From Streptomyces sp. NBC_01314 (GTDB taxonomy: Bacteria > Actinomycetota > Actinomycetes > Streptomycetales > Streptomycetaceae), in the NCBI RefSeq assembly GCF_041435215.1, contig NZ_CP108394.1:9796001-9860000 (forward strand): a stretch of DNA of 64,000 nucleotides, in the 5' to 3' direction. The notes below the pieces were generated by a model. That model was not told the origin of the DNA and made no database searches. It was given only the letters and a program-made list of their open reading frames with translations. The position numbers were made by a program, and so were the translations under genes. Below, piece after piece: positions 33,541 through 42,225 of the stretch. The stretch's first letter is position 1. Every line of letters starts with the position of its first letter.

Positions 33541-34353
33541 TCATGAGGGCGACGTCCTGTGCTCCGGCTCGGTGGACGCCGTCACCTCGGTCAGCACCAC
33601 CTCGACGCCGCGTCCGCGCAACTCGGCCACGATCGACGGGTCGGCGCCGTCGTCGGTGACGAGGGTCCAGTCGGCCGGGAGCTTCGCCCAGGCGTGGAAG
33701 GGGCGGCGGCCGAGCTTCGCCGCGTGCGCGAGGACGTACACATGGTCGGCGCGGCGGGCCATCAGTTCCTTCAGCCGCGTCTGGCGCAGATCGGCCTCGC
33801 AGATGCCGTGCTCGGGCGAGATGCCGTCGGTGCCGAGGAAGACCCGGTCGAAGGTCATCCGTTCCAGCGCGGCCTCGGTCAGCGGACCGACGAAGCCCTG
33901 ACTGAGCGGCCGCAGCGTGCCGCCGAGACACTCGACGTGCACGGTCTCGGCGTCGGAGAGTTCCTGAAGGGCCGTCAGACCCGTGGTCGCGACCGTCAGT
34001 TCCTTCGCGGAGCGCAGTTCGTGGGCGAGGGCACCCACGGTCGATCCGGCGTCCAGCAGCACCGTCTCACCGGCGCGCACCTCGGCGGCGGCTCGGCGCG
34101 CGATGGCCCGCTTCTCCTCGAACGCCTCGCCCGTACGCTGCCGGAGCGACGCCTCGGGATGGGCGGTCAGCGCCATGGCGCCGCCGTAGGTGCGGGCCAG
34201 CCGGCCGTCGGCGGTCAGCCTGGCGAGGTCCCGGCGGATCGTGGAGGCCGTCACGCCGAAGCGCTGCGACAGCTCCTCGACGCTGGTGAGGCCGGTCGTG
34301 GTGGCCACGTGCAGGATCCGTTCACGCCGGGCCTTGGATCCGAGGGGAGACAT
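33541..34353 (-). CDS. DeoR/GlpR-family repressor
   Basis: A 270-residue regulator. N-terminal winged helix (ARRERILHVATTTGLTSVEE, FGVTASTIRRDLARL, RLARTYGGAM) and C-terminal sugar-phosphate sensing domain with TVLLDAGSTVGALAHEL, ECLGGTLRPLSQGFVGPLTE and DGISPEHGICEAD. DeoR proteins are released from DNA by phosphorylated intermediates; here the obvious source is the sugar-acid kinase encoded by the adjacent gene. Between the two genes is a short heptanucleotide tandem repeat. Likely regulates the divergent island promoters near 36.8 kb. Confidence 0.93.
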   Translation of the reverse strand: MSPLGSKARRERILHVATTTGLTSVEELSQRFGVTASTIRRDLARLTADGRLARTYGGAMALTAHPEASLRQRTGEAFEEKRAIARRAAAEVRAGETVLLDAGSTVGALAHELRSAKELTVATTGLTALQELSDAETVHVECLGGTLRPLSQGFVGPLTEAALERMTFDRVFLGTDGISPEHGICEADLRQTRLKELMARRADHVYVLAHAAKLGRRPFHAWAKLPADWTLVTDDGADPSIVAELRGRGVEVVLTEVTASTEPEHRTSPS

Positions 34354-34377
34354 CTGTCGTGGAGTCCTTCTCTGCGC

Positions 34378-34408
34378 GGACTGCGGACTGCGGACTGCGG
34401 ACTGCGGT
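34378..34408. repeat. 7-bp tandem repeat (CTGCGGA)
   Basis: Three exact CTGCGGA units (34381-34401), a fourth with one change (CTGCGGT) and a partial unit before them. The array fills half of the 56-base gap between the DeoR start (34353) and the kinase-PdxA stop (34410), where a promoter or ribosome binding site for DeoR would lie, so copy number could alter expression. Confidence 0.85.
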
Positions 34409-34409
34409 C

Positions 34410-36758
34410 TCAGCGGACCGCTACGGACGACATCTCGGCTGCCTGGCGCACGGCCTCGACCATGCTACCGGCCTCGGCCACGCCCTTGCCTGCGATGTCG
34501 AAGGCCGTTCCATGGTCCACCGAGGTGCGGATGACGGGCAGTCCCACGGTCAGGTTGACGCCCGCCTCGATGCCCAGCACCTTCACCGGGCCGTGCCCCT
34601 GGTCGTGGTACATCGCGACGATCAGGTCGTAGTCTCCGCGCCCGGCGAGGAAGAAGGCCGTGTCGGCCGGGAGGGGGCCGCGGGCGTCGATGCCGTCCGC
34701 GCGCAGCACTTCGAGCGCGGGGACGATCTTCTCCTCCTCCTCGCCGTAGCCGAACAGTCCGTTCTCACCCGCATGCGGGTTGATGCCGCAGACGCCGATC
34801 ACCGGCTTCGCGACACCGGCCCGCACCATCGCGTCGTGACCGCGGCGCACCGTGCGCTCGACCAGGCCCGGCTCGATGCGCCGTATGGCGTCGATCAGGC
34901 CGATGTGGGTGGTGACGTGAATGACCTTCACCTTGGGCGTGGACAGCATCATCGACACCTCGTCCACGCCGGTGAGGTGGGCCAGCAACTCGGTGTGGCC
35001 CGGGTAGAGATGCCCGGCGGAGTGCAGGGCCTCCTTGTTGAGCGGCGCGGTGCAGATGCCGTGCACGGCGCCCTTCATCGCGAGGTCCGCGGCCACCCGT
35101 ACGTACTGGTAGGCGGCCTCGCCGGCGAGGGCGGACAGTTCGCCCCAGGGCAGGTCTGCGGGGAGCAGGTCCAGGTCCACGACGTTGACGCGGCCCGGTG
35201 GGAACTCGGCCTCGCCCGGGGTGGTCACGGAGACGATGTCGCAGTCGACCCCCAGGATCGCGGCGGCCTGCCGCAGCCGCCCGGCATCACCGATGACGAC
35301 GGGACGGCAGCGGGCGAGGGTGTCCGGGTGCAGCAGCGCCGGGACGATCACCTCGGGGCCGATGCCCGCGCCGTCTCCCATGGTCACCGCGATGAGCGGC
35401 AGCGAACGGTGGTTGTCGGCGGTCGGGGTCGCGTTCACCGGGAAGTCTCCTTGCGGTGGGAGGTGGGGAAGGTCCGGCCGGAGCGCTGTGGCGATCCGCA
35501 GCAGGGAATCGGTGTCGCCGAAGCTGCCGGGCCGGGTGACGACATGGCGTCCGTCGGGTGTGAGTGCGTGGACGGCGCCGTGGTGGATCTGGCCGAGCGG
35601 CGCGAGGTGCGCGACGCCGAGCGCGTCGAGGACGCGGCGGGCGGTCTCACCACCCGTCAGGACGAGGTCGGCATCGCCCGCGCGGTCGGCGGCGAGGCGA
35701 GCGAGTGCGGACACCAGACGGCGTGCCGAGCCGGGCCGGATGCCCGGGCCGCTGTCGATGCTGAGGACGGTGACAGCGTCTGAAATTTCATCACATGAAT
35801 GCGGTGCGCCCGGGGGCGACAGAACGTCGGAGTTCATGACGCCGGAGTCCAGGACGCCGGGGTCCAGGACGCCGGAGTCCAGGACGTCGGGGTTCACGGA
35901 TACATGGCGGGCGCCGCGCTCCGTGAGTTGCGCGATCTGCGCAGGCGCGGAGGGATCGGCGGTGCCGACGACGACCAGGAGGGGCCGTCGCCGGCGTTCC
36001 CCGGCCGTCGCCGGAGCCGCTTGTTCCGTCGTGGTTGCTGCCGACGTCCCGTCGGTACGCCTCAGCAGGCGGCCGACCGCCGCGGCGAGGCCGCTCGTGC
36101 CTGCCAGGCGGACGCCGGGCCCGCAGGCGAGCGCCGCCTCGGCGATCAGGTCCAGGTCCGAGTCCGTCTCGGCGTCGCACACCGGAAGGTGTCCGGCGCT
36201 GACCGCCGCGCGCAGCATGGCGGCCAGCGCGTCGCCCCGTACCTCCTCCAGCGGGACGAGCGTCGTACGGGCGTCCCCGAGTGCGGCGGAGACCGACGGC
36301 GGGGGCGCGGTGCTCTCCGCCCGCCAGGCGTCCGTGGTGTGCAGGGGGACGCCGTCGAGATGGACGACACCGCCACGGACCGTGCGGCCGAGGGCGGGCA
36401 GGGCGGTGGCGACGACGACGCCCGCGGTGCCTTCGGCGCAGGCGGCCGTCTCGGCGGCGAGGTTGCCCCGCAGCAGCGAGTCGGCCTTCTTCAGCACCAG
36501 AACGTCCGAGGGCACGGCTCGCAGTGCCTCGCGTACGCGGCGGGCCGCGTCGGCCGCGGGCAGGCAACGGCAGTCGAGGTCGACCACGACGGCCTCGCCG
36601 TACGCGTGGGGGTCCAAGGACGCCGGACCGAGCACGATCCGGCCCGGCACGCCGAGCGCGACCGCGGTCTCCGCCGCCCCGGACAGGTCGTCGGCGAGGG
36701 CGAGGACACGTCGCGGTGCCGTCTCCTCGCGGAGGGGGGAAGTGGAGGGGAAGGGCAC
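34410..36758 (-). CDS. Fused four-carbon acid sugar kinase-PdxA-type dehydrogenase
   Basis: One uninterrupted 782-residue frame from GTG 36758 (AGGAGG six bases upstream). Residues 1-435 are a DUF1537-type kinase: RRVLALADDLSGAAETAVAL, VLKKADSLLRGNLAAE, and the C-terminal nucleotide-binding part LVLTGGETARRVLDALGV. Residues 441-782 are PdxA-like: LIAVTMGDGAGIGPEVIV, GHTELLAHLTG, HVTTHIGL and AMYHDQGHGPVKVLG carry the metal-binding histidines. Known DtnK/PdxA2-type pairs phosphorylate and then oxidatively decarboxylate D-threonate or erythronate; the fusion would do both steps. An internal GTG at 35438 (codon 441) has AAGGAG seven bases upstream, so free PdxA may also be made. A 15-bp repeat array lies in the kinase half. 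Confidence 0.92.
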   Translation of the reverse strand: MPFPSTSPLREETAPRRVLALADDLSGAAETAVALGVPGRIVLGPASLDPHAYGEAVVVDLDCRCLPAADAARRVREALRAVPSDVLVLKKADSLLRGNLAAETAACAEGTAGVVVATALPALGRTVRGGVVHLDGVPLHTTDAWRAESTAPPPSVSAALGDARTTLVPLEEVRGDALAAMLRAAVSAGHLPVCDAETDSDLDLIAEAALACGPGVRLAGTSGLAAAVGRLLRRTDGTSAATTTEQAAPATAGERRRRPLLVVVGTADPSAPAQIAQLTERGARHVSVNPDVLDSGVLDPGVLDSGVMNSDVLSPPGAPHSCDEISDAVTVLSIDSGPGIRPGSARRLVSALARLAADRAGDADLVLTGGETARRVLDALGVAHLAPLGQIHHGAVHALTPDGRHVVTRPGSFGDTDSLLRIATALRPDLPHLPPQGDFPVNATPTADNHRSLPLIAVTMGDGAGIGPEVIVPALLHPDTLARCRPVVIGDAGRLRQAAAILGVDCDIVSVTTPGEAEFPPGRVNVVDLDLLPADLPWGELSALAGEAAYQYVRVAADLAMKGAVHGICTAPLNKEALHSAGHLYPGHTELLAHLTGVDEVSMMLSTPKVKVIHVTTHIGLIDAIRRIEPGLVERTVRRGHDAMVRAGVAKPVIGVCGINPHAGENGLFGYGEEEEKIVPALEVLRADGIDARGPLPADTAFFLAGRGDYDLIVAMYHDQGHGPVKVLGIEAGVNLTVGLPVIRTSVDHGTAFDIAGKGVAEAGSMVEAVRQAAEMSSVAVR
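35819..35893. repeat. 15-bp coding minisatellite in the kinase domain
   Basis: Five 15-bp units of the form CCAGGACGCCGGAGT encode, on the minus strand, NPDVL-DSGVL-DPGVL-DSGVM-NSDVL, an in-frame pentapeptide repeat inserted between GARHVSV and the SPPGAPHS stretch of the kinase. The unit length keeps the frame, so copy number could vary without breaking the enzyme. Confidence 0.85.
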
Positions 36759-36977
36759 GTCATCCTCCTGGACCTGTCGTCGAAGGGGGCACGCGGGGCG
36801 GCCTCGGCGCTCGATGATGACACAGTCTGCGCGATGTGCGCGAGACCTCTTGCGTGATTCGCGCAACCATGGAACGGTTTCCGGCGCGACAGAAAACCGA
36901 CGGCACCCGACGGCGTCCTGCGGGACCGGGCGCCGTCCCGAGCCGGTCGCCGCACAAAAAACCCCGAGAGGTCGACG
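36759..36977. promoter_or_regulatory. Divergent control region of the sugar-acid island with operator-like repeats
   Basis: 219 bases between the kinase-PdxA gene and the binding-protein gene. At 36828-36843 TGCGCGA occurs twice in tandem (spaced by TG), and 36850-36866 is the inverted repeat TTGCG-tgattcg-CGCAA. The three related half-sites within 39 bases suggest a cooperative repressor site, most simply for the DeoR protein encoded nearby. I found no consensus -10/-35 pair. Confidence 0.5.
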
Positions 36978-38555
36978 ATGACCCGAACTCCTCCGAGTGA
37001 GACGCCCAGCCGTCGCACCCTGCTGCGCTGGGGCGCCGCGGGCGGCGCCGGTCTCGCTCTCTCCCCGCTGGCCGCCTGCGCCGGACCCACCGGCGCCCCC
37101 GGCCCCGGCACCCTCACACTCGGGCTGAACCGCTCGCTGGTCAGCCTCGACAACAAGCTCAACCAGTTCGACGCCGCGGTGACCGTGCAGCGGGCCGTGC
37201 GTCAGGCCCTCACCGCCATCGGTCCGGACATGCGACTCACCCGGGTCCTCGCCGACCGGTTCGAGATGACCGCGCCGACCACCTGGAGCGTCCGCCTGCG
37301 CGACGGGATCCGCTACTCCGACGGCCGGCCCGTGACCGTCGACGACGTGACCACCGCGGTGCGCATGTACGGAGAGGTCGCCGGCTCGTTCATCCTCGGC
37401 CTGTTCCCCGAACTCCCCGACGTCGAGGCGACGGGCGACCGCACCTTCCTGCTCCACACCCGCGAACCGGTGCCCATCCTGGACCGGCTGATGGCCAACA
37501 TCCTCATCACCCCGGCGAAGGACAACCGGCCAGAGGAACTCCGCTCCGGCGTCGGCACCGGCCCCTACCGGGTGGCCGGCGCCAACAGCGGCGCGGGCGA
37601 GTACACCCTGGCCCGGGTCCCGGAGTACTGGGGCGGGCGGCCGCCCGTCGAACGGGTCCGCGTCCGCTTCGTACCGGAGGAGTCGAGCCGGGTCGTCGCC
37701 CTGCGCAGCGGCGAACTGGACGTCATCGACACCATCACCCCCGACTCCGCCGAACAGCTCACCGGGCTGCCCGGCGTGCGCCTGGAGCGGACCTCCGGGG
37801 TGCGGATCTGCCAGCTCTTCTACAACTTCCGCAAGCCGAAGAAGCACCCGCTCGCCGACGCCCGGGTGCGCCAGGCGCTGACGTACGCCATCGACGGCGA
37901 GTCCCTCGTCCGAGACGTGCTCACCGACTCGGCCGAGCAGGCCCAGGGAGTGGTCCCGCTCAGTCTCCAGGGCGCCGAACGCACCGGCCGCTTCGCCCAC
38001 GACCCCGCACGGGCGCGGCAGTTGCTCAGGTCCCTGGGCGTCGCCGACGGGCTGCGGATCAAAATCATCTGGGAGTCGGGCGAGTTCGCCGCGGACGCCT
38101 CCGTGATGGAAGCCATCGCGGAGATGCTGAAGGAGGTCGGTGTGCGCGCCACCCTGCAACAGTTCGAGCCCGGCGGCGACATCCTCAAGTGGCGCCAGGG
38201 CAAGGGCGGCGACTGGGACGTCATCGGCAACGGCTTCCCCGGCACCACCGGCCAGGCCACCACCATGCTCCAGGCCATGTACGCGGGCACGGCCGAGGAC
38301 GAACGCACCGGTGACGCGTTCATGGGCTACGTCGTCCCCCGCATCGCCCGACAGCTGTCCGACGCGGCCACCGAGACCGACCCCGCCACCCGCGACCGCA
38401 AGCTCGCCGCCGCCCAGCACGCCGTCTGGGACACCTGGCCGGCCATGTGGGCCTTCGTGCCGAAGACCGTGCTCGCTCGCCGCGCCCGCGTCGACGGCGT
38501 CCGGTTGCTGCCGGTCAACTCCTACGACCTGACCGCCGTACGGCTGGAGGGCTGA
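36978..38555 (+). CDS. Substrate-binding lipoprotein of an Opp/Dpp-type ABC importer
   Basis: A 525-residue family 5 solute-binding protein. The N-terminus combines a twin-arginine motif (SRRTLLRWG) with a lipobox (LAAC, Cys34), so it should be a Tat-exported lipoprotein. The mature part has TWSVRLRDGIRYSDGRPVTV (family 5 signature region), GTGPYRV, and ARVRQALTYAIDGESLV. Family 5 proteins bind peptides, nickel, or oligosaccharides and sugar acids. It is the first gene of a five-gene transport operon followed by catabolic genes, so I expect a carbohydrate ligand. Confidence 0.93.
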   Translation: MTRTPPSETPSRRTLLRWGAAGGAGLALSPLAACAGPTGAPGPGTLTLGLNRSLVSLDNKLNQFDAAVTVQRAVRQALTAIGPDMRLTRVLADRFEMTAPTTWSVRLRDGIRYSDGRPVTVDDVTTAVRMYGEVAGSFILGLFPELPDVEATGDRTFLLHTREPVPILDRLMANILITPAKDNRPEELRSGVGTGPYRVAGANSGAGEYTLARVPEYWGGRPPVERVRVRFVPEESSRVVALRSGELDVIDTITPDSAEQLTGLPGVRLERTSGVRICQLFYNFRKPKKHPLADARVRQALTYAIDGESLVRDVLTDSAEQAQGVVPLSLQGAERTGRFAHDPARARQLLRSLGVADGLRIKIIWESGEFAADASVMEAIAEMLKEVGVRATLQQFEPGGDILKWRQGKGGDWDVIGNGFPGTTGQATTMLQAMYAGTAEDERTGDAFMGYVVPRIARQLSDAATETDPATRDRKLAAAQHAVWDTWPAMWAFVPKTVLARRARVDGVRLLPVNSYDLTAVRLEG

Positions 38556-38558
38556 GCC

Positions 38559-39488
38559 GTGCCGAAGTATCTCGCCCGCCGTCTCGGCCAGAGCCTGTTG
38601 ACCATCTTCCTGACCGTCTCCACGGTCTTCGTCCTGGTCCGGCTCGCCCCCGGAGACCCCGCCGCCGCATACGCGCCACCGAGCGCCACCACAGCCGACC
38701 TGGAGCGCATCCGCGCCCAGTTCGGCCTCGACAAGCCATTGATCACCCAGTACGGGATCTTCCTGCGCGACCTGCTGAGCGGCGATCTCGGCACCAGCTA
38801 CTCCTTCCACGACTCCGCCCTCAGCGTGGTCCTGGACCGCATGCCGTACACGCTCACGCTCTCCGTCGCGGCGATCGCCGTCACCGTGGCCGTCGCGGTC
38901 CCGCTGGGGGTGTGGATGGCCCGCCACGCCGACACCTCGCGCGAACTCGGCGCCAACGTCCTGACCATCACCGGACAGTCCATGCCGGACTTCTGGACCG
39001 GCGTGATGCTGCTGACGGTCTTCGCCGTGCTGCTGCCGGTGCTGCCCGCCTCCGGCTTCACCTCATGGAGCGGCCTCGTCCTGCCGACCGTCACCATCGC
39101 GATCCTCCAACTCGCCCTCGTCTCACGGCTCGTACGCCGCGAGATGACCACGGCACTCGCCTCGCCGTACATCACCGTGGCCCGCTCGCGCGGTGTCTCC
39201 GAACGGGCCCTCACCTGGCGGTACGCCCTCGCCAACTCGTCCGTCCCGCTCGTCACCGCGGTCGGCACCCGCTTCGCGGCACTGCTCAACGGCGTCGTGC
39301 TGGTCGAGGTCGTCTTCGGCTGGCCCGGCGTCGGTTCCCTCGTCGTCCGCGCCCTGGAGACCCGCGACTACCCGCTCATCCAGGCGACCGTCCTGGTCAC
39401 GGCGACCCTCGCCATCCTCGTCCAGCTCCTCGTCGACCTCGCCTACCCGCTCCTCGACCCGCGGGTCCGACTCGGAAAGGCGGCCTGA
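38559..39488 (+). CDS. ABC importer permease, DppB/OppB type
   Basis: A 309-residue inner-membrane protein: N-terminal MPKYLARRLGQSLLTIFLTV as in DppB proteins, LAPGDPAAAYAPP, the periplasmic-face GIFLRDLLSGDLGTSYSF, five further membrane helices and the cytoplasmic EAA-like loop YITVARSRGVSERALTWRYA. It starts at GTG 38559, four bases after the binding-protein stop codon. Confidence 0.95.
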   Translation: MPKYLARRLGQSLLTIFLTVSTVFVLVRLAPGDPAAAYAPPSATTADLERIRAQFGLDKPLITQYGIFLRDLLSGDLGTSYSFHDSALSVVLDRMPYTLTLSVAAIAVTVAVAVPLGVWMARHADTSRELGANVLTITGQSMPDFWTGVMLLTVFAVLLPVLPASGFTSWSGLVLPTVTIAILQLALVSRLVRREMTTALASPYITVARSRGVSERALTWRYALANSSVPLVTAVGTRFAALLNGVVLVEVVFGWPGVGSLVVRALETRDYPLIQATVLVTATLAILVQLLVDLAYPLLDPRVRLGKAA

Positions 39489-39490
39489 CC

Positions 39491-40405
39491 ATGTCCGCCA
39501 CGCTCACACCGTCCGCCGACAGCGCCCGCTCCAGTGCTGTCACCGCCCGGCACCTGGCCCGCGCCACCGCCACCAGGCAGCGGCGCGGCGCCCGCTTCAA
39601 GCTGTGGGCGGGAGCCCTGTGCACCGCGCTGGTCGCCCTGCCGGTGGCCCTCGCGAGCCTGCTGCCGCTGCCGGACCCGGACGCCCAGAACCTCGCGGGG
39701 CGCCGGCTGCCGCCGCTCACCGGCGGGCACCTGTTCGGCACCGACCAGCTCGGGCGCGATCTGCTCTCCCGCATCCTGCACGGCGGCCAGGTGTCGCTGA
39801 CCGTGGGCATCCTCGCCGTCGTCGTCTCCGGGCTCATCGGGATCGCCGCAGGCTCGGCGGCCGGTTACTTCGGGGGCTGGATCGACACGGTCGTCAGCCG
39901 GCTCCTCGAAGCCCAACTGGCGCTGCCCCTGCTGATGATGCTGCTGCTCGTCGTCGCCCTCTTCGGCCCGTCGGTCACCGTCATCACCTGCGTGATCGCG
40001 ATCGCCCAGTGGCCGGAAGTGGCCCGGCTGACCCGCTCCCTGGTCCTGGTCGAACGCGAGAAACCGTATGTGGCGGCCGCCCGTCTGCTCGGTATGCGCA
40101 GCTGGTCGGTCCTGGGACGGCACATCATCCCCAACGTCCTGCGCCCCGCGAGCCTGGTGGTCCTGCTGCTGCTCGCCCAGGCCGTGCTCCTGGAGAGCGC
40201 CCTCAGCTTCCTGGGCGCCGGACCCCAGCGGCCGTTCGCCACCTGGGGCCGCATCATCTCCGACGGCCAGGACTACATCACCACCTCCTGGTGGCTGGTC
40301 ACGCTCCCCGGCCTGGTCATCGCCCTCCTTGTGGTCGGCGTCAACCTCATGGGCGACGGCCTGCGCGACCGCATCCGTACGACAAAGCCCGCGAAGGGAG
40401 CCTGA
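39491..40405 (+). CDS. ABC importer permease, DppC/OppC type
   Basis: A 304-residue permease with a cytoplasmic N-terminal tail, a first helix (ALCTALVALPVALASLLPLP), the DppC hallmark HLFGTDQLGRDLLSRILHGG and an EAA loop PYVAAARLLGMRSWSVLGRH. It begins two bases after the DppB-type gene and pairs with it to form the membrane channel. Confidence 0.95.
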   Translation: MSATLTPSADSARSSAVTARHLARATATRQRRGARFKLWAGALCTALVALPVALASLLPLPDPDAQNLAGRRLPPLTGGHLFGTDQLGRDLLSRILHGGQVSLTVGILAVVVSGLIGIAAGSAAGYFGGWIDTVVSRLLEAQLALPLLMMLLLVVALFGPSVTVITCVIAIAQWPEVARLTRSLVLVEREKPYVAAARLLGMRSWSVLGRHIIPNVLRPASLVVLLLLAQAVLLESALSFLGAGPQRPFATWGRIISDGQDYITTSWWLVTLPGLVIALLVVGVNLMGDGLRDRIRTTKPAKGA

Positions 40406-40408
40406 GCC

Positions 40409-41287
40409 ATGACCAGCGACACCTCGTCGGCCTCCGGCGCCCTGCTGGAGGTCGAGGACCTGCAGATCGAACTGGTCACCCATCGTGGCGTGGTCCGCGC
40501 CGTCGACGGCGTGAGTTTCACCGTCGGACGCGGCGAGACCGTCACGCTCATCGGGGAGTCCGGCTCCGGCAAGTCCACCACGGCGATGGGCGTGCTGCGG
40601 CTGCTGCCCGAAGGGCTCGCCGTGCTGTCCGGCACCGCCCGCATCGGCGGCGAGGACGTCGTCACCGACCCCGGGGCGGCCCGGCGGGCGCGCGGCCGCA
40701 CCGTGTCCCTCATCCCCCAGGACCCGATGACCGCGCTCAGCCCCGTCCACACCGTCGGGCGGCAGCTCGGCGAGGCCCTGCGGCTGCGGCACCCCGGCCT
40801 GTCCCGGGCCGAGGCCCGCGAGCGCGGCACCCACCTGCTGGACCAGGTACGGATCAGCAGGCCCGAAACGCGCTGGAAGGCGTACCCGCACCAGTTCTCC
40901 GGCGGCATGCTCCAGCGCGTCCTCATCGCCGTCGCGCTGGCCGCCGAACCCCAGTTGCTGGTCGCCGACGAACCCACCTCCGCCCTGGACGCCACCGTCC
41001 AGGCGAGCGTCCTCGACCTGCTGATGGACCTTCAGGAACGCACCGGCGTAGGCATGTTGATGATCACCCACGACCTCGGCGTCGCCCGGCTGGTGTCCGA
41101 CCGCATCCACGTCATGAAGGAGGGCCGGTTCGTCGAGTCGGGGCCGGCCCAGCAGATCGTCGAGCGGCCCGCACACCCGTACACCGGGAAACTGCTCGCG
41201 GCCGTCCCGAGCCTCGGACCCTGGGACGAGGACGGGCTCGACGACCACACCGCCCAGCCCGAGCAGGAAGACAGGGCCGCCCGATGA
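40409..41287 (+). CDS. ABC importer ATPase, DppD/OppD type
   Basis: A 292-residue ATPase. Walker A GESGSGKST near 50, Q-loop SLIPQDPMTAL, signature FSGGMLQRVLIA, Walker B LLVADEPTSALD and switch His in ITHDLG. It lacks the C-terminal cysteine-rich cluster seen in many OppD proteins. Its stop overlaps the next ATPase start (ATGA). Confidence 0.95.
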   Translation: MTSDTSSASGALLEVEDLQIELVTHRGVVRAVDGVSFTVGRGETVTLIGESGSGKSTTAMGVLRLLPEGLAVLSGTARIGGEDVVTDPGAARRARGRTVSLIPQDPMTALSPVHTVGRQLGEALRLRHPGLSRAEARERGTHLLDQVRISRPETRWKAYPHQFSGGMLQRVLIAVALAAEPQLLVADEPTSALDATVQASVLDLLMDLQERTGVGMLMITHDLGVARLVSDRIHVMKEGRFVESGPAQQIVERPAHPYTGKLLAAVPSLGPWDEDGLDDHTAQPEQEDRAAR

Positions 41288-42225
41288 GCCAGGCAGCAGT
41301 GACACCGGACGCGGCCGACGCCGCCGACGCGTCGGCGTTTCTCGCCGTCGAGGATCTCGTCGTCGACTACCCCACGCCGGCCGGCCCCGTGCGCGCCGTC
41401 GACCACGTCAGCTTCAGCGTGCCCCGCGGTGGCTCACTCGCCGTCGTCGGCGAGTCGGGCAGCGGCAAGTCGACCATCGCCTGCGCGATCGTACGGCTGC
41501 TCAAGCCCGCCTCCGGGCGGATCGTGCTGGACGGCACCGACCTCGCCGCGCTGCCCGAGCGGCGCCTGAGGCCGCTGCGGCGCCGCGTCCAGATGGTCTT
41601 CCAGGATCCCTACGGATCCCTCGCCCCGCACCTGACCGCCCTGGAGATCGTGGCCGAACCGCTGCGCGTCGCGGGCGTGAAGGACAAGACCGAACGGCGC
41701 CGCCGCGCCACCGGACTGCTCGACCGCGTGGGACTGCCGGCCACGGCACTCGAACGACGGCCCGCCGAGTTCTCCGGCGGACAGCGCCAGCGCATCGGCA
41801 TCGCCCGCGCCCTGGCCTCGGAACCCGACCTGCTGGTGTGCGACGAGGCCACCTCGGCCCTCGACGTGTCCGTGCAGGCCCAGGTGCTCGATCTGCTGCG
41901 CGAACTGCGGGAGGAGACCGGCATCACCTACATCGTCATCGCCCACCACCTCGGCGTGGTGCGCGAGATCAGCACCGACGTCGTCGTCCTGAAGGCGGGA
42001 CGGGTCGTCGAGCGCGGCCGTACCGCCGACGTCCTCGCCGCCCCCGCCGAGCCCTACACCCGCGCGCTGCGCCGCGCCGCCCTCGACCCCACGGCGATAC
42101 GGGGACTCAAACCCCGCACCCGGGCGGCCACGACCCCGGCCTCGGCCACCGGCGCACCGGAGCCGCACACGCCCCAGACCCCCCACAACCCTCTCACCGT
42201 CTCACCGGAAGGACCCGGCAAGTGA
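41284..42225 (+). CDS. ABC importer ATPase, DppF/OppF type
   Basis: A 313-residue ATPase: Walker A GESGSGKST near 57, Q-loop MVFQDPYGSLAPH, signature FSGGQRQRIGIARAL, Walker B LLVCDEATSALD and H-loop IAHHLG. A Pro/Thr-rich tail of about 45 residues follows the oligopeptide-type C-terminus. The start ATG overlaps the stop of the previous gene and its own stop overlaps the next start (GTGA). Confidence 0.95.
   Translation: MSQAAVTPDAADAADASAFLAVEDLVVDYPTPAGPVRAVDHVSFSVPRGGSLAVVGESGSGKSTIACAIVRLLKPASGRIVLDGTDLAALPERRLRPLRRRVQMVFQDPYGSLAPHLTALEIVAEPLRVAGVKDKTERRRRATGLLDRVGLPATALERRPAEFSGGQRQRIGIARALASEPDLLVCDEATSALDVSVQAQVLDLLRELREETGITYIVIAHHLGVVREISTDVVVLKAGRVVERGRTADVLAAPAEPYTRALRRAALDPTAIRGLKPRTRAATTPASATGAPEPHTPQTPHNPLTVSPEGPGK

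Noticed and set aside
36759..38927. N-terminal extension of the kinase-PdxA frame to 38927
   Set aside because: The extra sequence is the complement of the binding-protein gene. AGGAGG before GTG 36758 and the start of kinase similarity fix the N-terminus there.
39193..41280. Upstream extension of the OppF-type ATPase frame through the second permease gene and the first ATPase
   Set aside because: The first 690 codons are Arg/Pro-rich shadow sequence; the true start is ATG 41284, which overlaps the preceding stop codon.
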